Assembly: GCA_041306005.1 (NCBI GenBank)
Contig: JBFYKJ010000109.1
Span: 1-30,297, forward strand
DNA length: 30,297 bases
Reading direction: 5' to 3'
DNA from: JBFYKJ01 sp041306005
Lineage (GTDB): Archaea; Altiarchaeota; Altiarchaeia; JAFGQM01
The notes below the pieces were generated by a model. The model saw nothing but the letters and a program-made list of their open reading frames with translations. It was not told the origin of the DNA and did not search any database. The first letter of the stretch is position 1; each line of letters begins with the position of its first letter. This document shows, in pieces, positions 1 to 7,872 of this stretch. The position numbers and the translations under genes are program-made.

Positions 1-273
1 GACCTCGTCTGGCGACGCCTCGACCCCGTTCTCCCTCTTCAGCTTCTCGGAGATCTTCTCCCTCAATTCCAAGAGCCCCGCGTTCGAGGTATAGTGCGTC
101 CTGGTGAGCTCTATCTCCTCGAGCCCCGTGTCGCTGATGCTGTACGGCGTGTCAAAGTCCGGTTCGCCGACGCCCAGCGTGACAAGGTCCGGCTCGCTGG
201 CCGCTAGGTCAAAGAACCTGCGTATACCGGAGGGGGGCACCGCCCTGACGCGCTTGGATATCATATTCAGCAT
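1..273 (-). CDS. Class I/II PLP-dependent aminotransferase, N-terminal fragment
   Basis: This is the first 91 codons of a gene that runs off the left edge of the window. The translation begins MLNMISKRVRAVPPSGIRRF and continues with VTLGVGEPDFDTP and a YTSNAGLLELREKI block. This is the N-terminal signature of archaeal aspartate/alanine-type aminotransferases (fold type I), which transfer amino groups between amino acids and 2-oxoacids using PLP. The PLP lysine lies outside the window, so substrate specificity cannot be judged. A second in-frame ATG at 264 would give MISKRVRAV, closer to the usual family start, and a T/A-rich TATA-like patch at about 283-293 fits a leaderless start there. The gene follows an Lrp-type regulator by 71 nt on the same strand. 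This pairing is familiar in archaea and suggests regulation of amino-acid metabolism. Confidence 0.88.
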   Translation of the reverse strand, partial: MLNMISKRVRAVPPSGIRRFFDLAASEPDLVTLGVGEPDFDTPYSISDTGLEEIELTRTHYTSNAGLLELREKISEKLKRENGVEASPDEV

Positions 274-344
274 CTATTGTCCAAAATTTAGTATCGTTTG
301 GTAGTTGGGGTTTTGGGCCGTTTCAGAATAAGCGGCCCGAAGGC

Positions 345-830
345 TCACGCGGAGATCACGAGCTTCCTCGCCTTTGCGCCCTCTGCCAGGATGACGCCGT
401 TCTCCTTGAACTTCTTGAGGACAAATTTCGTGTACGTGCCGGTTACCTCTTTCTTGGGCGCCAAAACCTCGGTCACGAAGTTGCTGACCTCCTTTAAGTC
501 TCTCCCGACGACCTTGACTATGACGTCGTACTCGCCGGATGCGACTATGACCTCCTTGACCTTCTCATTGGCCGCAAGCTCCTCGCCCAGTTCGGAAAAA
601 CCAGTCCTCGCAAGCGGCGTGACCTTGACCTCGATGTATGCTGTTATCTGGCTCTCGCCCCTCTTCTCCCAGTCGACATAAGCCCTGAACCCGCGGATTA
701 TGCCTGCGTGCTTGAGCTCCTCGATGCGCTTCTTGACTTCCGCCTCCGATGCCCCGAGCATCTTCGCAAGGCTGGCGTCGGATATCCTCGCATCCTTCTC
801 CAAGGTCTCCAGCAGCAGTAGGTCGTCCAT
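345..830 (-). CDS. Lrp/AsnC-family transcriptional regulator
   Basis: A 161-residue protein of standard Lrp/AsnC length. Residues 1-60 form the winged helix-turn-helix (DASLAKMLGASEAEVKKRIE, then a GIIRGFRAYVDW wing). Residues 65-140 form the RAM/ligand-binding domain, with the ASGEYDVIVKVVGRD segment typical of the effector-binding turn. Proteins of this family bind DNA as dimers or octamers and sense amino acids. The downstream neighbour on the same strand is an aminotransferase, a likely target and probable co-transcript. The ATG at 830 is supported by a TATA-like box on the minus strand at 855-862, about 28 nt upstream, which implies a leaderless or nearly leaderless mRNA. The effector is unknown. 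Confidence 0.93.
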   Translation of the reverse strand: MDDLLLLETLEKDARISDASLAKMLGASEAEVKKRIEELKHAGIIRGFRAYVDWEKRGESQITAYIEVKVTPLARTGFSELGEELAANEKVKEVIVASGEYDVIVKVVGRDLKEVSNFVTEVLAPKKEVTGTYTKFVLKKFKENGVILAEGAKARKLVISA

Positions 831-854
831 GAGGGATAATTAGAGAAGGGGGCG

Positions 855-862
855 ATAAAAAG
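855..862 (-). promoter_or_regulatory. TATA-like box of the Lrp gene
   Basis: Minus-strand CTTTTTAT, centred about 28 nt upstream of the Lrp ATG. It matches the T-rich box seen before several other genes here. Confidence 0.6.
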
Positions 863-901
863 GGTAGTATGGAAGGTATTAGCGAGGATCTAAGCTCCAC
901 G

Positions 902-2236
902 CTAATAATTTTCTTTTTCCCCATCCTGGCCAAGCCAGGCTTGGTTTTGGAAGTCGCTCCACCATGCTGAGCATCTGCCAGTCAGGTTGTCGCCCTCGGC
1001 ATCTGAATCAACCAGGCACCTGCCTTGGCAGTCATACGCCGTCTTGCAAGGTTTCCCGCCGTCAAGGGTGCATATCCGCGGGAGAGGGCCAGCAGCAGTA
1101 AGCACCTCAATGAAGGCACCTTGCACTTTCTCATCATCGTCCAGCCAGGCATACGCGCCGACTTCGGGTTCCCATAGCGAGCATCTGCCAGTCAGGTTGT
1201 CGCCCTCGGCATCCCAGCTAACCAAGCACTTGCCCTCGCAGTCATGCGCCGTCTTGCACGGTTTCCCGGCGTCGGATGTCGCATTGTCACAGAATGGCGA
1301 TGCATACCTCAGCCTGATGGTACCGCCACCCTCCTCGCACGACCGCTTGTACGCGGTGTATGAAGCCGAATCCGCCAAGCAGGCTTCGCCCGCTGTCTGA
1401 TTCAAGTAATACTGCTCGCAGCAGTCGTGGTAGTCCCGGACCGCGACCGTCCTAAGGGCGTCCTCCACGCAAGAGCACGCGGTATTCGGGCAGTTGGCCC
1501 CCCAGCTGGCCGAGCTGAACAAATCGTAGCCGGCAGCTAGCTGCGCGCCGGTCAGCGCGGTCTCGCAGTTCTGGGACGTCCAGTAATCGCAGTATTCTCT
1601 ACAGGTCCCCGGGCTCAGCAGACGGGCCATGCAGCCGCTTGGCGTGCACTCGCAGTAAGCCGGAGTCATCATGGACGGGTTAGCTGTCTTGCACATCACC
1701 TGCCGCTCACACGCGCTAGGTGCCTCGTTGCGACAGACATAGCTGGTCCCGCAGCACGGCTCCAAGTAAACCGCGCAGTCCCCACCCTTTGAACACTCCT
1801 CGCCTGCGCCCGCATTCACGAACGCACCGCAAGTCCTGCCGGGGCAGTTCTTATCCCAGAACTCGCGGTTTGAGGGGATCTGGCTATTGGAGTAGAACTC
1901 GCACAGCTCCAGGCATGCGGCTTCCACGTCGTTCTTCATCACACAGGCCCCATCCAAGCATTCGCAGTAGGAGTGGCGCCAGAGAATCTGGTAGTCCATG
2001 CTGGGCGGTTCGAGTGCCTGACCCGTCGGACACGTCTCTTGCCTAGGCGAGTTCCAGCATCCTTTAGGGCGCCCGAGGCAGGTGTACAAGTTGCACTCGC
2101 TGCTGGTGGAGCATGCCTTGTCAGGCGCTATTGGCGGCTTGCCGGGCGTTTGCATCAAAAGAAGCAGCAGTATTATAACGACTGCGGCCGCAGCAACGCC
2201 GCCCAGTATAAACAGCTTCCGCCTCTTCGGGTCCAC
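902..2236 (-). CDS. Membrane-anchored cysteine-rich extracellular protein
   Basis: A 444-residue protein with no family I recognise. It starts with a short basic stretch (MDPKRRK) and one hydrophobic segment at residues 8-28, which fits an uncleaved signal anchor. The rest is hydrophilic and exceptionally cysteine-rich, so it most likely faces outside and is held by disulfides. The C-terminal part contains two copies of a module, at about residues 322-355 and 391-424: GKPCKTA.DC.G.CLV, then DAEGDNLTGRCS. The DNA copies are about 87% identical, so the duplication is fairly recent. The start is GTG at 2236, with a TATA-like CTTTTATTAAA on the minus strand about 23 nt upstream. Possible roles are surface structure, adhesion or host contact, but the sequence does not decide. 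Its stop lies 71 nt from the start of the Lrp gene. Confidence 0.8.
   Translation of the reverse strand: MDPKRRKLFILGGVAAAAVVIILLLLLMQTPGKPPIAPDKACSTSSECNLYTCLGRPKGCWNSPRQETCPTGQALEPPSMDYQILWRHSYCECLDGACVMKNDVEAACLELCEFYSNSQIPSNREFWDKNCPGRTCGAFVNAGAGEECSKGGDCAVYLEPCCGTSYVCRNEAPSACERQVMCKTANPSMMTPAYCECTPSGCMARLLSPGTCREYCDYWTSQNCETALTGAQLAAGYDLFSSASWGANCPNTACSCVEDALRTVAVRDYHDCCEQYYLNQTAGEACLADSASYTAYKRSCEEGGGTIRLRYASPFCDNATSDAGKPCKTAHDCEGKCLVSWDAEGDNLTGRCSLWEPEVGAYAWLDDDEKVQGAFIEVLTAAGPLPRICTLDGGKPCKTAYDCQGRCLVDSDAEGDNLTGRCSAWWSDFQNQAWLGQDGEKENY
969..1063 (-). repeat. Direct repeat copy A inside the cysteine-rich gene
   Basis: A 95-nt segment repeated at 1179-1273, 210 nt away. The first 35 nt on the plus strand are identical and about 83 of 95 positions match overall. 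It encodes the last GKPCKTA...GRCS module. Confidence 0.9.
1179..1273 (-). repeat. Direct repeat copy B inside the cysteine-rich gene
   Basis: Partner of the 969-1063 repeat and in the same reading frame, so it gives a 70-residue period in the protein. The offset is a multiple of three, which keeps the reading frame intact. Confidence 0.9.
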
Positions 2237-2265
2237 GGGACTATAAAGCCGGATTTAATAAAAGC

Positions 2266-4521
2266 TCACTTCTTTGCGCTCTTCTTCGCGGCCGGCTTCT
2301 TTGCCTGAGCCGCCGCGGGCTTCTCCTCTGCCGCCTTTTTCGCCGCGGCGTCCAGGTCGCTCTGCCTTATGACTATGACATTGCTCTTCTGCGCCGGGAG
2401 GCCCGCCGTGATAGGCGCCGGCCCGGCCGCCGCACCCTGCGCGGCCTGCTTCTGCTTCCCCGGGCACCCGTAATTTGTGCATATCGTCCAGGGCATCTTC
2501 TTGCCCTGGGTCCAGATGTTCGCCATCGGGTAGCCGCAGTCCGGGCAGTCCTTCTTTGCGGGCTTTACCATCCCCTTCTGGGGGAGAGGCTGCGTGTTCG
2601 TGCACTTCGGGTACGAGCTGCACCCTAGGAACCTCTTCTTGGTCTTTGGGTTGAACCTTAATATCAGCAATCCATCGCCGCAGACCGGGCACTTCCCGAG
2701 CGCGTCGCTCATGGTCTTCTGCTCCTGGGCCTTGAAGGTGGACTCGCGGAGCTCCGAACCTATCTCCTTCTCGTCCTTCTTGAACTTTGAGAGGACTTTT
2801 GTCAGTATGCCCCGGGCCTCTTCCTCGATCTCCACGCCCCTCTTCTTCCCGGCCATGACGTCGTCCATCTCCTCCTCTATGTGCCGGGTCAATGTCTCGT
2901 CGAGTATCTCAGGGCTGTGCTTCTCGAGGGTTTCAACCGTCTTTACACCGAGATCAGTGGCCTCGAGCTGCTTGCCGTGGATGTAGTTCCGTTTGAAGAG
3001 CGTGTCTATTATCGTCGCGCGGGTGGCCTTAGTCCCCAGGTTCCGCTTCTCCAGCTCGCTGATTATCGACGCCTCCGTGAACCGCTTCGGCGGCTGGGTC
3101 ATCTTCTTGTCGAAGTTGATCTTCTTGACCGGCACGTGCTCCCCCTCCGCCATCCCCGGCAGGATTATCTCGTCGAACTTCGCGTATTTCCCGTAAAGCT
3201 CGTGCCAGTTCTTCTGGACAGTCCTTTTCCCTTCCGCCTTGAACGGCTCGGCGCCTATGTCGATTAGGACCTTTAAGCTCTCCCTCACGGCCCACTCGCC
3301 GAATGTGGCCAAGAACCGCCTCACTATCAGGTCATAGACCTTCATCTCCCGCTCGTTGATGTTCCCGGGCACCTCACCTGTCGGGTATATCGCAGGGTGT
3401 GCCGGGTCGGTCTTCTGGCCGTCGTTCGGCTTGAGCGATGCCTTCTTGAGCAGGAAGTCGGCGCCGTCCTTGAAATGCGGCTGGGCAGCGAGCTTCTCGA
3501 GTATCTTCCTGTAGCCTATCGCCGGCGGCAGCTGCTGTGAAGACGTTCTGGGATAAGATATATAACCGTTCTCGTAGAGGGTCTGGCCGATTTCAGCTGT
3601 TTGCTTCGGCGCGATGCCGTGGTGGCGGTGCGCCTCCAACTGGAGGGATGTCAAATCAAAGGGGTTTGGCGGCGGCTGCTTGTACTCCTTGCGCTCTATC
3701 TTCGTTACGGTGCCCTTTGTCTGCCCTTTCACGCGGTCATAGGCCGCCTTTGCCTCTTCTTCCTTCTCGAATTTCTCCCTTATGTGGACTGCTTCAAAAT
3801 CCTCGCCCTTGTTCATCAGCGCGCTGATGACCCAGAACGGCGTTGGGATGAACTTCCTTATCTCAAGCTCCTTGTCCACGAGTAGTTTTAATGCCGGGCC
3901 CTGCACCCTTCCGACACTTAGGGTCCCCCGCGTGTTTGCGGCCCGAAGGGCGCCGGTGAGGGCCCTGGATAAGTTGATGCCGTAATACCAGTCAAGGACG
4001 TGGCGCGTCACGCCGGCCTCGGTCTGCCCGGCGTCGAACGGCTCCAGATTCTCATAAGCTTTTCTCAGGTCGGGCAGCGTGACCGTCGAGAAGTGCATCC
4101 TCTTTACACGGTTTCTACCTGCAGGCTTCATCGGGTCGACGTTGCAGGCGTGGACAAGGGCGTTGTAGCCTATGACGCTGCCTTCCACATCGTAGTCGCA
4201 AGCGTTTATGAACTCGTCGGCGCCCTTCGACAATTCTTTGATGCTCTGTATATAACCCTTGGTGTAATCCGCAGCCTTCTCGACTTCATATATAGGGTCC
4301 CACTCGATGTCGAACACCGGGTACTCCAAATTCCACTTCTTGTTCTTCTTCTCCTGGAGGGAGAACACGTGGCCGACTGCGGGGGCGACAAGGACCTTGC
4401 CGTCAGGGGTGTCAACCTCATAATACGCGACGCCTGCGCGGCTCTTCTTCTGCGCGTTGCCTATCGCAGAAGCTATTTTCTGTGCGACGCTCGGCTTTTC
4501 CGCGATTACGAGGCGTGTCAT
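2266..4521 (-). CDS. topA: Archaeal DNA topoisomerase I (type IA)
   Basis: A 751-residue type IA topoisomerase. It relaxes negatively supercoiled DNA by transient single-strand cleavage through a 5'-phosphotyrosine link. The TOPRIM domain is at the N terminus: IAEKPSVAQ with E8, and the acidic DYDVEG at residues 109-114. The catalytic tyrosine is Y323 in ISYPRTSS, followed by R325. LSVGRVQGP lies at about 201-209. The C-terminal region holds two four-cysteine zinc ribbons (C611, C614, C634, C640 and C659, C662, C681, C686) and ends in a basic Ala/Lys tail (about 726-751), probably flexible DNA-binding sequence. The ATG at 4521 gives MTRLVIAEKPS, the normal family start. The gene is divergent from taw3 across an 82-bp intergenic region. 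Confidence 0.97.
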   Translation of the reverse strand: MTRLVIAEKPSVAQKIASAIGNAQKKSRAGVAYYEVDTPDGKVLVAPAVGHVFSLQEKKNKKWNLEYPVFDIEWDPIYEVEKAADYTKGYIQSIKELSKGADEFINACDYDVEGSVIGYNALVHACNVDPMKPAGRNRVKRMHFSTVTLPDLRKAYENLEPFDAGQTEAGVTRHVLDWYYGINLSRALTGALRAANTRGTLSVGRVQGPALKLLVDKELEIRKFIPTPFWVISALMNKGEDFEAVHIREKFEKEEEAKAAYDRVKGQTKGTVTKIERKEYKQPPPNPFDLTSLQLEAHRHHGIAPKQTAEIGQTLYENGYISYPRTSSQQLPPAIGYRKILEKLAAQPHFKDGADFLLKKASLKPNDGQKTDPAHPAIYPTGEVPGNINEREMKVYDLIVRRFLATFGEWAVRESLKVLIDIGAEPFKAEGKRTVQKNWHELYGKYAKFDEIILPGMAEGEHVPVKKINFDKKMTQPPKRFTEASIISELEKRNLGTKATRATIIDTLFKRNYIHGKQLEATDLGVKTVETLEKHSPEILDETLTRHIEEEMDDVMAGKKRGVEIEEEARGILTKVLSKFKKDEKEIGSELRESTFKAQEQKTMSDALGKCPVCGDGLLILRFNPKTKKRFLGCSSYPKCTNTQPLPQKGMVKPAKKDCPDCGYPMANIWTQGKKMPWTICTNYGCPGKQKQAAQGAAAGPAPITAGLPAQKSNVIVIRQSDLDAAAKKAAEEKPAAAQAKKPAAKKSAKK

Positions 4522-4531
4522 TGTTTGCTTG

Positions 4532-4563
4532 TTTCAGGTGCCGTTAAGTTTTGCGCCCTGAAA
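4532..4563. promoter_or_regulatory. Inverted repeat in the topA/taw3 divergent promoter region
   Basis: TTTCAGG (4532-4538) and CCTGAAA (4557-4563) form a perfect 7-bp inverted repeat separated by 18 bp. It spans the TATA-like AAACTTAACGG stretch on the minus strand that probably belongs to topA. It could be an operator but may be chance. Confidence 0.3.
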
Positions 4564-4603
4564 GGCGACTTTGAGTTTTTGAATTAAGTCATTAAAAATA
4601 CTT

Positions 4604-5188
4604 ATGTCCCCAGACAGGTTCACGGTCCAGAAGGGAAATGCGATGAAGCAGCTCGCCGAGGCGAGGGAGGAAGGCAAGGCTGACGAGGATATCGCCGGGC
4701 TCGTTGACGCGATAAATTCCTACGATGGCCTTTACACTACATCCTCCTGCGCCGGAAGGGTCTGCATCCTCCAGACGCCAAAAAAGCACGACAAGCTCAG
4801 GTCCGAGTGGCTCGGGAAGTGGCACAGGAAGGTGACCTTCAAGGACTTGAAGGATGCGCTGGGGAAGCACAAGAAGTACGTTGCATACCTCCAGTCGGAG
4901 TGCCCCATCCTCCACGTCGCGGCAAAGGACCTTGACGGCGCGCAGAAGATCCTCTTCGCCGCCCAGCAGTCGGGCTTCAAGCGAAGCGGCATCCAGGCGA
5001 TAAACCCGGAGAGGGTTATGGTCGAGATCTGTTCTACGGAATCTCTTGAAGTCCCGCTCGCCGAGGCCGGGAAGAGGCTGGTTGATGACATATATCTTAA
5101 GTACCTCGTCACCATAGCCAACTACAAGTTCGCCTCGGGGCGGGAGAAGCTCGCGAGGCTCGAGGGAAAGGTCAAAGCTGGGCTCTAA
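4604..5188 (+). CDS. taw3: Taw3/Tyw3-type wybutosine N4-methyltransferase
   Basis: A 194-residue protein of the Tyw3/Taw3 family, which methylates N4 of the tricyclic wyosine-type base at position 37 of tRNA-Phe, using SAM. Family landmarks are YTTSSCAGRV at residues 44-53 and SECPILHV at 98-105, plus a conserved C-terminal IANYKFASGREK-type stretch. The length is normal for the family. The next gene downstream on the same strand encodes a Trm5-type enzyme, which makes the m1G37 precursor of the same pathway, so the two genes cluster by function. The start at 4604 gives MSPDRFTVQK and follows a T-rich stretch at about 4571-4580. I see no taw1 or taw2 in the window. Confidence 0.93.
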   Translation: MSPDRFTVQKGNAMKQLAEAREEGKADEDIAGLVDAINSYDGLYTTSSCAGRVCILQTPKKHDKLRSEWLGKWHRKVTFKDLKDALGKHKKYVAYLQSECPILHVAAKDLDGAQKILFAAQQSGFKRSGIQAINPERVMVEICSTESLEVPLAEAGKRLVDDIYLKYLVTIANYKFASGREKLARLEGKVKAGL

Positions 5189-5274
5189 GAGAAGGCAAAA
5201 TCCGGGCTTTGACCATGTTATGCCCATTTTCGCCCGCCTTTTTCATTTATCTGCCTAAACACCTAATTCTTCCG

Positions 5275-5306
5275 CCTAGCGCACTCTTCAGCTAGCGCAC
5301 TTTCCA
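5275..5306 (+). repeat. Imperfect 16-bp tandem duplication before the trm5-like start
   Basis: CTAGCGCACT occurs at 5276-5285 and again at 5292-5301, within two adjacent 16-bp units (5275-5290 and 5291-5306) that differ at only a few positions. The second unit ends two bases before the ATG at 5309. Confidence 0.75.
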
Positions 5307-5308
5307 AC

Positions 5309-6100
5309 ATGGCATTTGACGTAGTCGGCGACATAGCGATAGTTGAGCCAGGGACTGACGGCCAGGCGCTCCTCGAGCAGCAGCGGAACATAAACGTAGT
5401 CCTGTCAAAGAAGGGCGACGTCGAGGGCGAATACCGGATAAGGGAATACGAGGTCATCGCGAGCCGGCCCGAAGCCCGCAACTTTGAGGACATTCCGGCC
5501 ATCTACCGCCCGAGGAAGCTGACGGAAACCGTGCACCGCGAGAACGCCTGCAGGTTCAAGGTCGACCCGACTGAAGCATATTTCTCGGTCCGCCTAAGCA
5601 CCGAGAGGGAGAGGATTGCCAAGCTTGTGAGGGCGGGGGAAAAGGTCCTCGTCATGTTCGCCGGGATAGGGCCTTACCCTATAGTCATAGCCCGCCTGGC
5701 AGACCCGGACTCGGTGGCGGGCATCGAGGTAAACCCCTATGCAATCAGGTACTTCCAGGAGAACATCGCCATCAATAAGCTGGAGGGGAAGGTCAAGGCC
5801 CTTGAGGGCGACGTCAAGGACATCGTCCCGAAGATGAAGGAGCAGTTCGACCGGGTTATAATGCCGCTGCCAAAGGAGAGCGAGACGTTCCTCTACCTGG
5901 CCCTGAAGAAAGTGCGCCCGGGCGGGTGGATACACCTGTATAAGATATGCCATGAGAACGATCTAGACGTGTTCCTGCAGTCTGTGAAGAAGAGCCTCGG
6001 GAAGGCGGAGATCACCGTGGTCAAAGCGGGCGAATACGCCCCGGGGGCCTTCAGGTACTGCCTTGACATTAAGCTTCCCAGCAAGCTTGTTAGGAGGTAG
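5309..6100 (+). CDS. Trm5-type tRNA (guanine37-N1)-methyltransferase
   Basis: A 263-residue class I SAM methyltransferase of the Trm5/Tyw2 family, expected to methylate N1 of G37 in tRNA. The N-terminal FDVVGDIAIVEP strand is the Trm5 D1-type start. The FKVDPTEAYFSVRLSTER block (83-100) is the family's most characteristic motif. SAM motif I is VLVMFAGIGPYPI (113-125), followed by GIEVNPYAIRYFQEN (138-152). At residues 184-189 the protein reads IMPLPK, where many Trm5 enzymes have MNLP. I believe some archaeal members share the proline, so this is not clearly a defect, but it leaves Trm5 versus a paralogue open. No in-frame start codon exists between the upstream stop and 5309, so this start is fixed. 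It follows taw3 in the same direction. Confidence 0.85.
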   Translation: MAFDVVGDIAIVEPGTDGQALLEQQRNINVVLSKKGDVEGEYRIREYEVIASRPEARNFEDIPAIYRPRKLTETVHRENACRFKVDPTEAYFSVRLSTERERIAKLVRAGEKVLVMFAGIGPYPIVIARLADPDSVAGIEVNPYAIRYFQENIAINKLEGKVKALEGDVKDIVPKMKEQFDRVIMPLPKESETFLYLALKKVRPGGWIHLYKICHENDLDVFLQSVKKSLGKAEITVVKAGEYAPGAFRYCLDIKLPSKLVRR

Positions 6101-6158
6101 CCTTTTTGCCGCCCCTGCAAACCCATCCATATTTATTTCAAACAGAGCAACTATAGCG

Positions 6159-6701
6159 ATGGCAAAAAAGTTCAAGAGGGCTGAGAAGCGGGAGCTCAGC
6201 ACTAGAAAGAAGCTCGGCGTTTTGGTAATCCTATTGCTTATTGTCAGTGGTTTCACAGTGGCCGCATATTACGGCATGGGCGGCGGCGGAAACCAGGGTC
6301 CCGAACCGGACGACCAGCCGCGAACAGACTACGGCATCGCGGCCTCGACCGGTATGGAGAGCGCCAACGTCGGGCAAATCAGCAGCTCACGTGCCCTATT
6401 CGGCCAGCTGGACTCGCCGGTGTCCCTCGCAAAGAGGCTGGGCGGCGAGCTTTTTGTGATGAGCAACGGTGCTACATATCTTATATTCACAGAGGCGTCC
6501 GAAGAGGACATAAAGGCGAAGGCGGCTGGAGAATACATAATATACAGGATCGCCGGGTGCGACACGGGCTTTGACTGCCTGGTCGAGGGGCCCGTGAACG
6601 GGACGGCCAACTTCGACGTCTATATCCTCGACAGGAACTCCAGCTTCATACCGACCGGCATGGTCGGCCTGCCGAGCGCCATGGAGCCCGTTGTGCTTTG
6701 A
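6159..6701 (+). CDS. Small membrane-anchored protein of unknown function
   Basis: A 180-residue protein with no family I recognise. It has a basic N terminus (MAKKFKRAEKRELSTRKK), one hydrophobic segment (LGVLVILLLIVSGFTVAAYY, about residues 19-38), then a Gly-rich linker and a soluble extracellular domain of about 130 residues. That domain contains DSPVSLAKRLGGELFVMSNGATYLIF and a CDTGFDC cysteine pair. The start at 6159 is chosen over an upstream in-frame ATG at 6063, because 6063 lies inside the preceding gene and a TATA-like ATATTTATTT sits at 6129-6138, about 25 nt before 6159. The stop overlaps or nearly abuts the tyrS gene, so the two may be co-transcribed. Confidence 0.72.
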   Translation: MAKKFKRAEKRELSTRKKLGVLVILLLIVSGFTVAAYYGMGGGGNQGPEPDDQPRTDYGIAASTGMESANVGQISSSRALFGQLDSPVSLAKRLGGELFVMSNGATYLIFTEASEEDIKAKAAGEYIIYRIAGCDTGFDCLVEGPVNGTANFDVYILDRNSSFIPTGMVGLPSAMEPVVL

Positions 6702-6738
6702 GCATAACGCGGATGGCAACCGGACAACACCCTTGAAC

Positions 6739-7734
6739 ATGGACAGGGAGCTAATACTGAGGAACGTGGCCGAGGTCGTCGAGCCTGCGGAGCTTGACGC
6801 ATTGATAAAACGCGGCAAGGGCAGCGCCTACTGCGGGTATGAGACGAGTGGTCAAGTCCACATAGGCACCATGGTGACCGTGCAAAAGCTGCTGGATTTT
6901 CAAAAAGCCGGCCTCGATGTCATAGTCCTATTCGCAGACCTGCACACCCTCTTAAACAGGAAGGGAGGCGAAGAGTGGATAAAGCGGATGCTCGAATATT
7001 GGGAGCATTGCTTCATCGCTCTCGGCCTCGACCCCAAGAAGACGCGCTTTGTCAAGGGCTCGGACTTCCAGCTAAAGCCCGAGTACATGCACGACCTTCT
7101 GGAGCTTGGGACAAATGTCACAGTCAGCCGCGCTACCCGCTCGATGCAAGATGTGGCCCGCGACCTTGAGCACGCGCACGTCTCCCAGATGATATACCCC
7201 CTGATGCAGGCCCTTGACATAAAACATCTCGGCGTTGACATCTGCTATGGGGGCCTCGAGCAAAGGAAGATACACATGCTCGCAAGGGAGGAGCTTGAGA
7301 AGCTGAATTACAAAAAGCCTATATGCATGCACACTCCGCTGATAGTCTCCCTCGGCGGGCCGGAGACGAAAATGAGCTCGAGCAAGCCGGAGACGATAAT
7401 CGCGGTCCACGAGGGCGCAAAGAGCATAGAGGAGAAAGTGAAGAAGGCGTACTGCCCGGCGGGCGTTCCCGAGAACAACCCTATACTCGACGTCTTCAGG
7501 TTCTTCATATTCGCGAGGAAGAACAAGGTCGTAATAGAAAGGCCCGAGAAGTTCGGCGGCAACCTCGAGTTCAAGTCGTTCGGGGAACTGGAGGCTGCTT
7601 ACAAGAACGGCCTTCACCCCATGGACCTAAAAGCCGCATGCGCCCGGGAGCTGGTGGAATACCTAAAGCCCGTCAGGGACTACTTCGGGAAGAAGCCGCA
7701 GGTCCTTGAGGCCCTCATGGGGCCTAAGGCATAG
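6739..7734 (+). CDS. tyrS: Tyrosyl-tRNA synthetase (archaeal type)
   Basis: A 331-residue class Ic aminoacyl-tRNA synthetase that charges tRNA-Tyr. The HIGH-type motif is HIGT at residues 41-44, preceded by YCGYETSG. The KMSKS-type motif is KMSSS at 211-215. The block GVDICYGGLEQRKIHMLARE (165-184) matches archaeal TyrRS rather than TrpRS, and the ADLHTLLN stretch is also typical. The ATG at 6739 gives MDRELILRNV, where the family usually begins. An earlier in-frame ATG at 6691 would add 16 residues that overlap the upstream gene. The length is normal for archaeal TyrRS, which lacks the bacterial S4 domain. Confidence 0.95.
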   Translation: MDRELILRNVAEVVEPAELDALIKRGKGSAYCGYETSGQVHIGTMVTVQKLLDFQKAGLDVIVLFADLHTLLNRKGGEEWIKRMLEYWEHCFIALGLDPKKTRFVKGSDFQLKPEYMHDLLELGTNVTVSRATRSMQDVARDLEHAHVSQMIYPLMQALDIKHLGVDICYGGLEQRKIHMLAREELEKLNYKKPICMHTPLIVSLGGPETKMSSSKPETIIAVHEGAKSIEEKVKKAYCPAGVPENNPILDVFRFFIFARKNKVVIERPEKFGGNLEFKSFGELEAAYKNGLHPMDLKAACARELVEYLKPVRDYFGKKPQVLEALMGPKA

Positions 7735-7797
7735 GCTAAGCGGGGATATTTCTTAGACTGGGCCGGCTACAGCTATTAGCTTAGTGTCAAAAAGAAT

Positions 7798-7842
7798 CCC
7801 AAAAAGGAAGCGAGGCATCGCCCCGCTCCCGGCAAAAACCAA
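7798..7842 (-). terminator. Candidate U-tract terminator downstream of the cold-shock gene
   Basis: On the minus strand, just after the cold-shock stop, there are successive T5 tracts (complement of 7834-7838 and 7801-7805) around a GC-rich partly self-complementary stretch at 7810-7826. Multiple T-tracts are the usual archaeal termination signal. Confidence 0.45.
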
Positions 7843-7872
7843 TAAAGGTAAAGAAAACCGTTTAAAGAAAGC

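Noticed and set aside
6063..6158. Upstream extension of the small anchored protein gene (start at 6063)
   Set aside because: It overlaps the trm5-like gene, and the promoter position and basic N terminus favour 6159.
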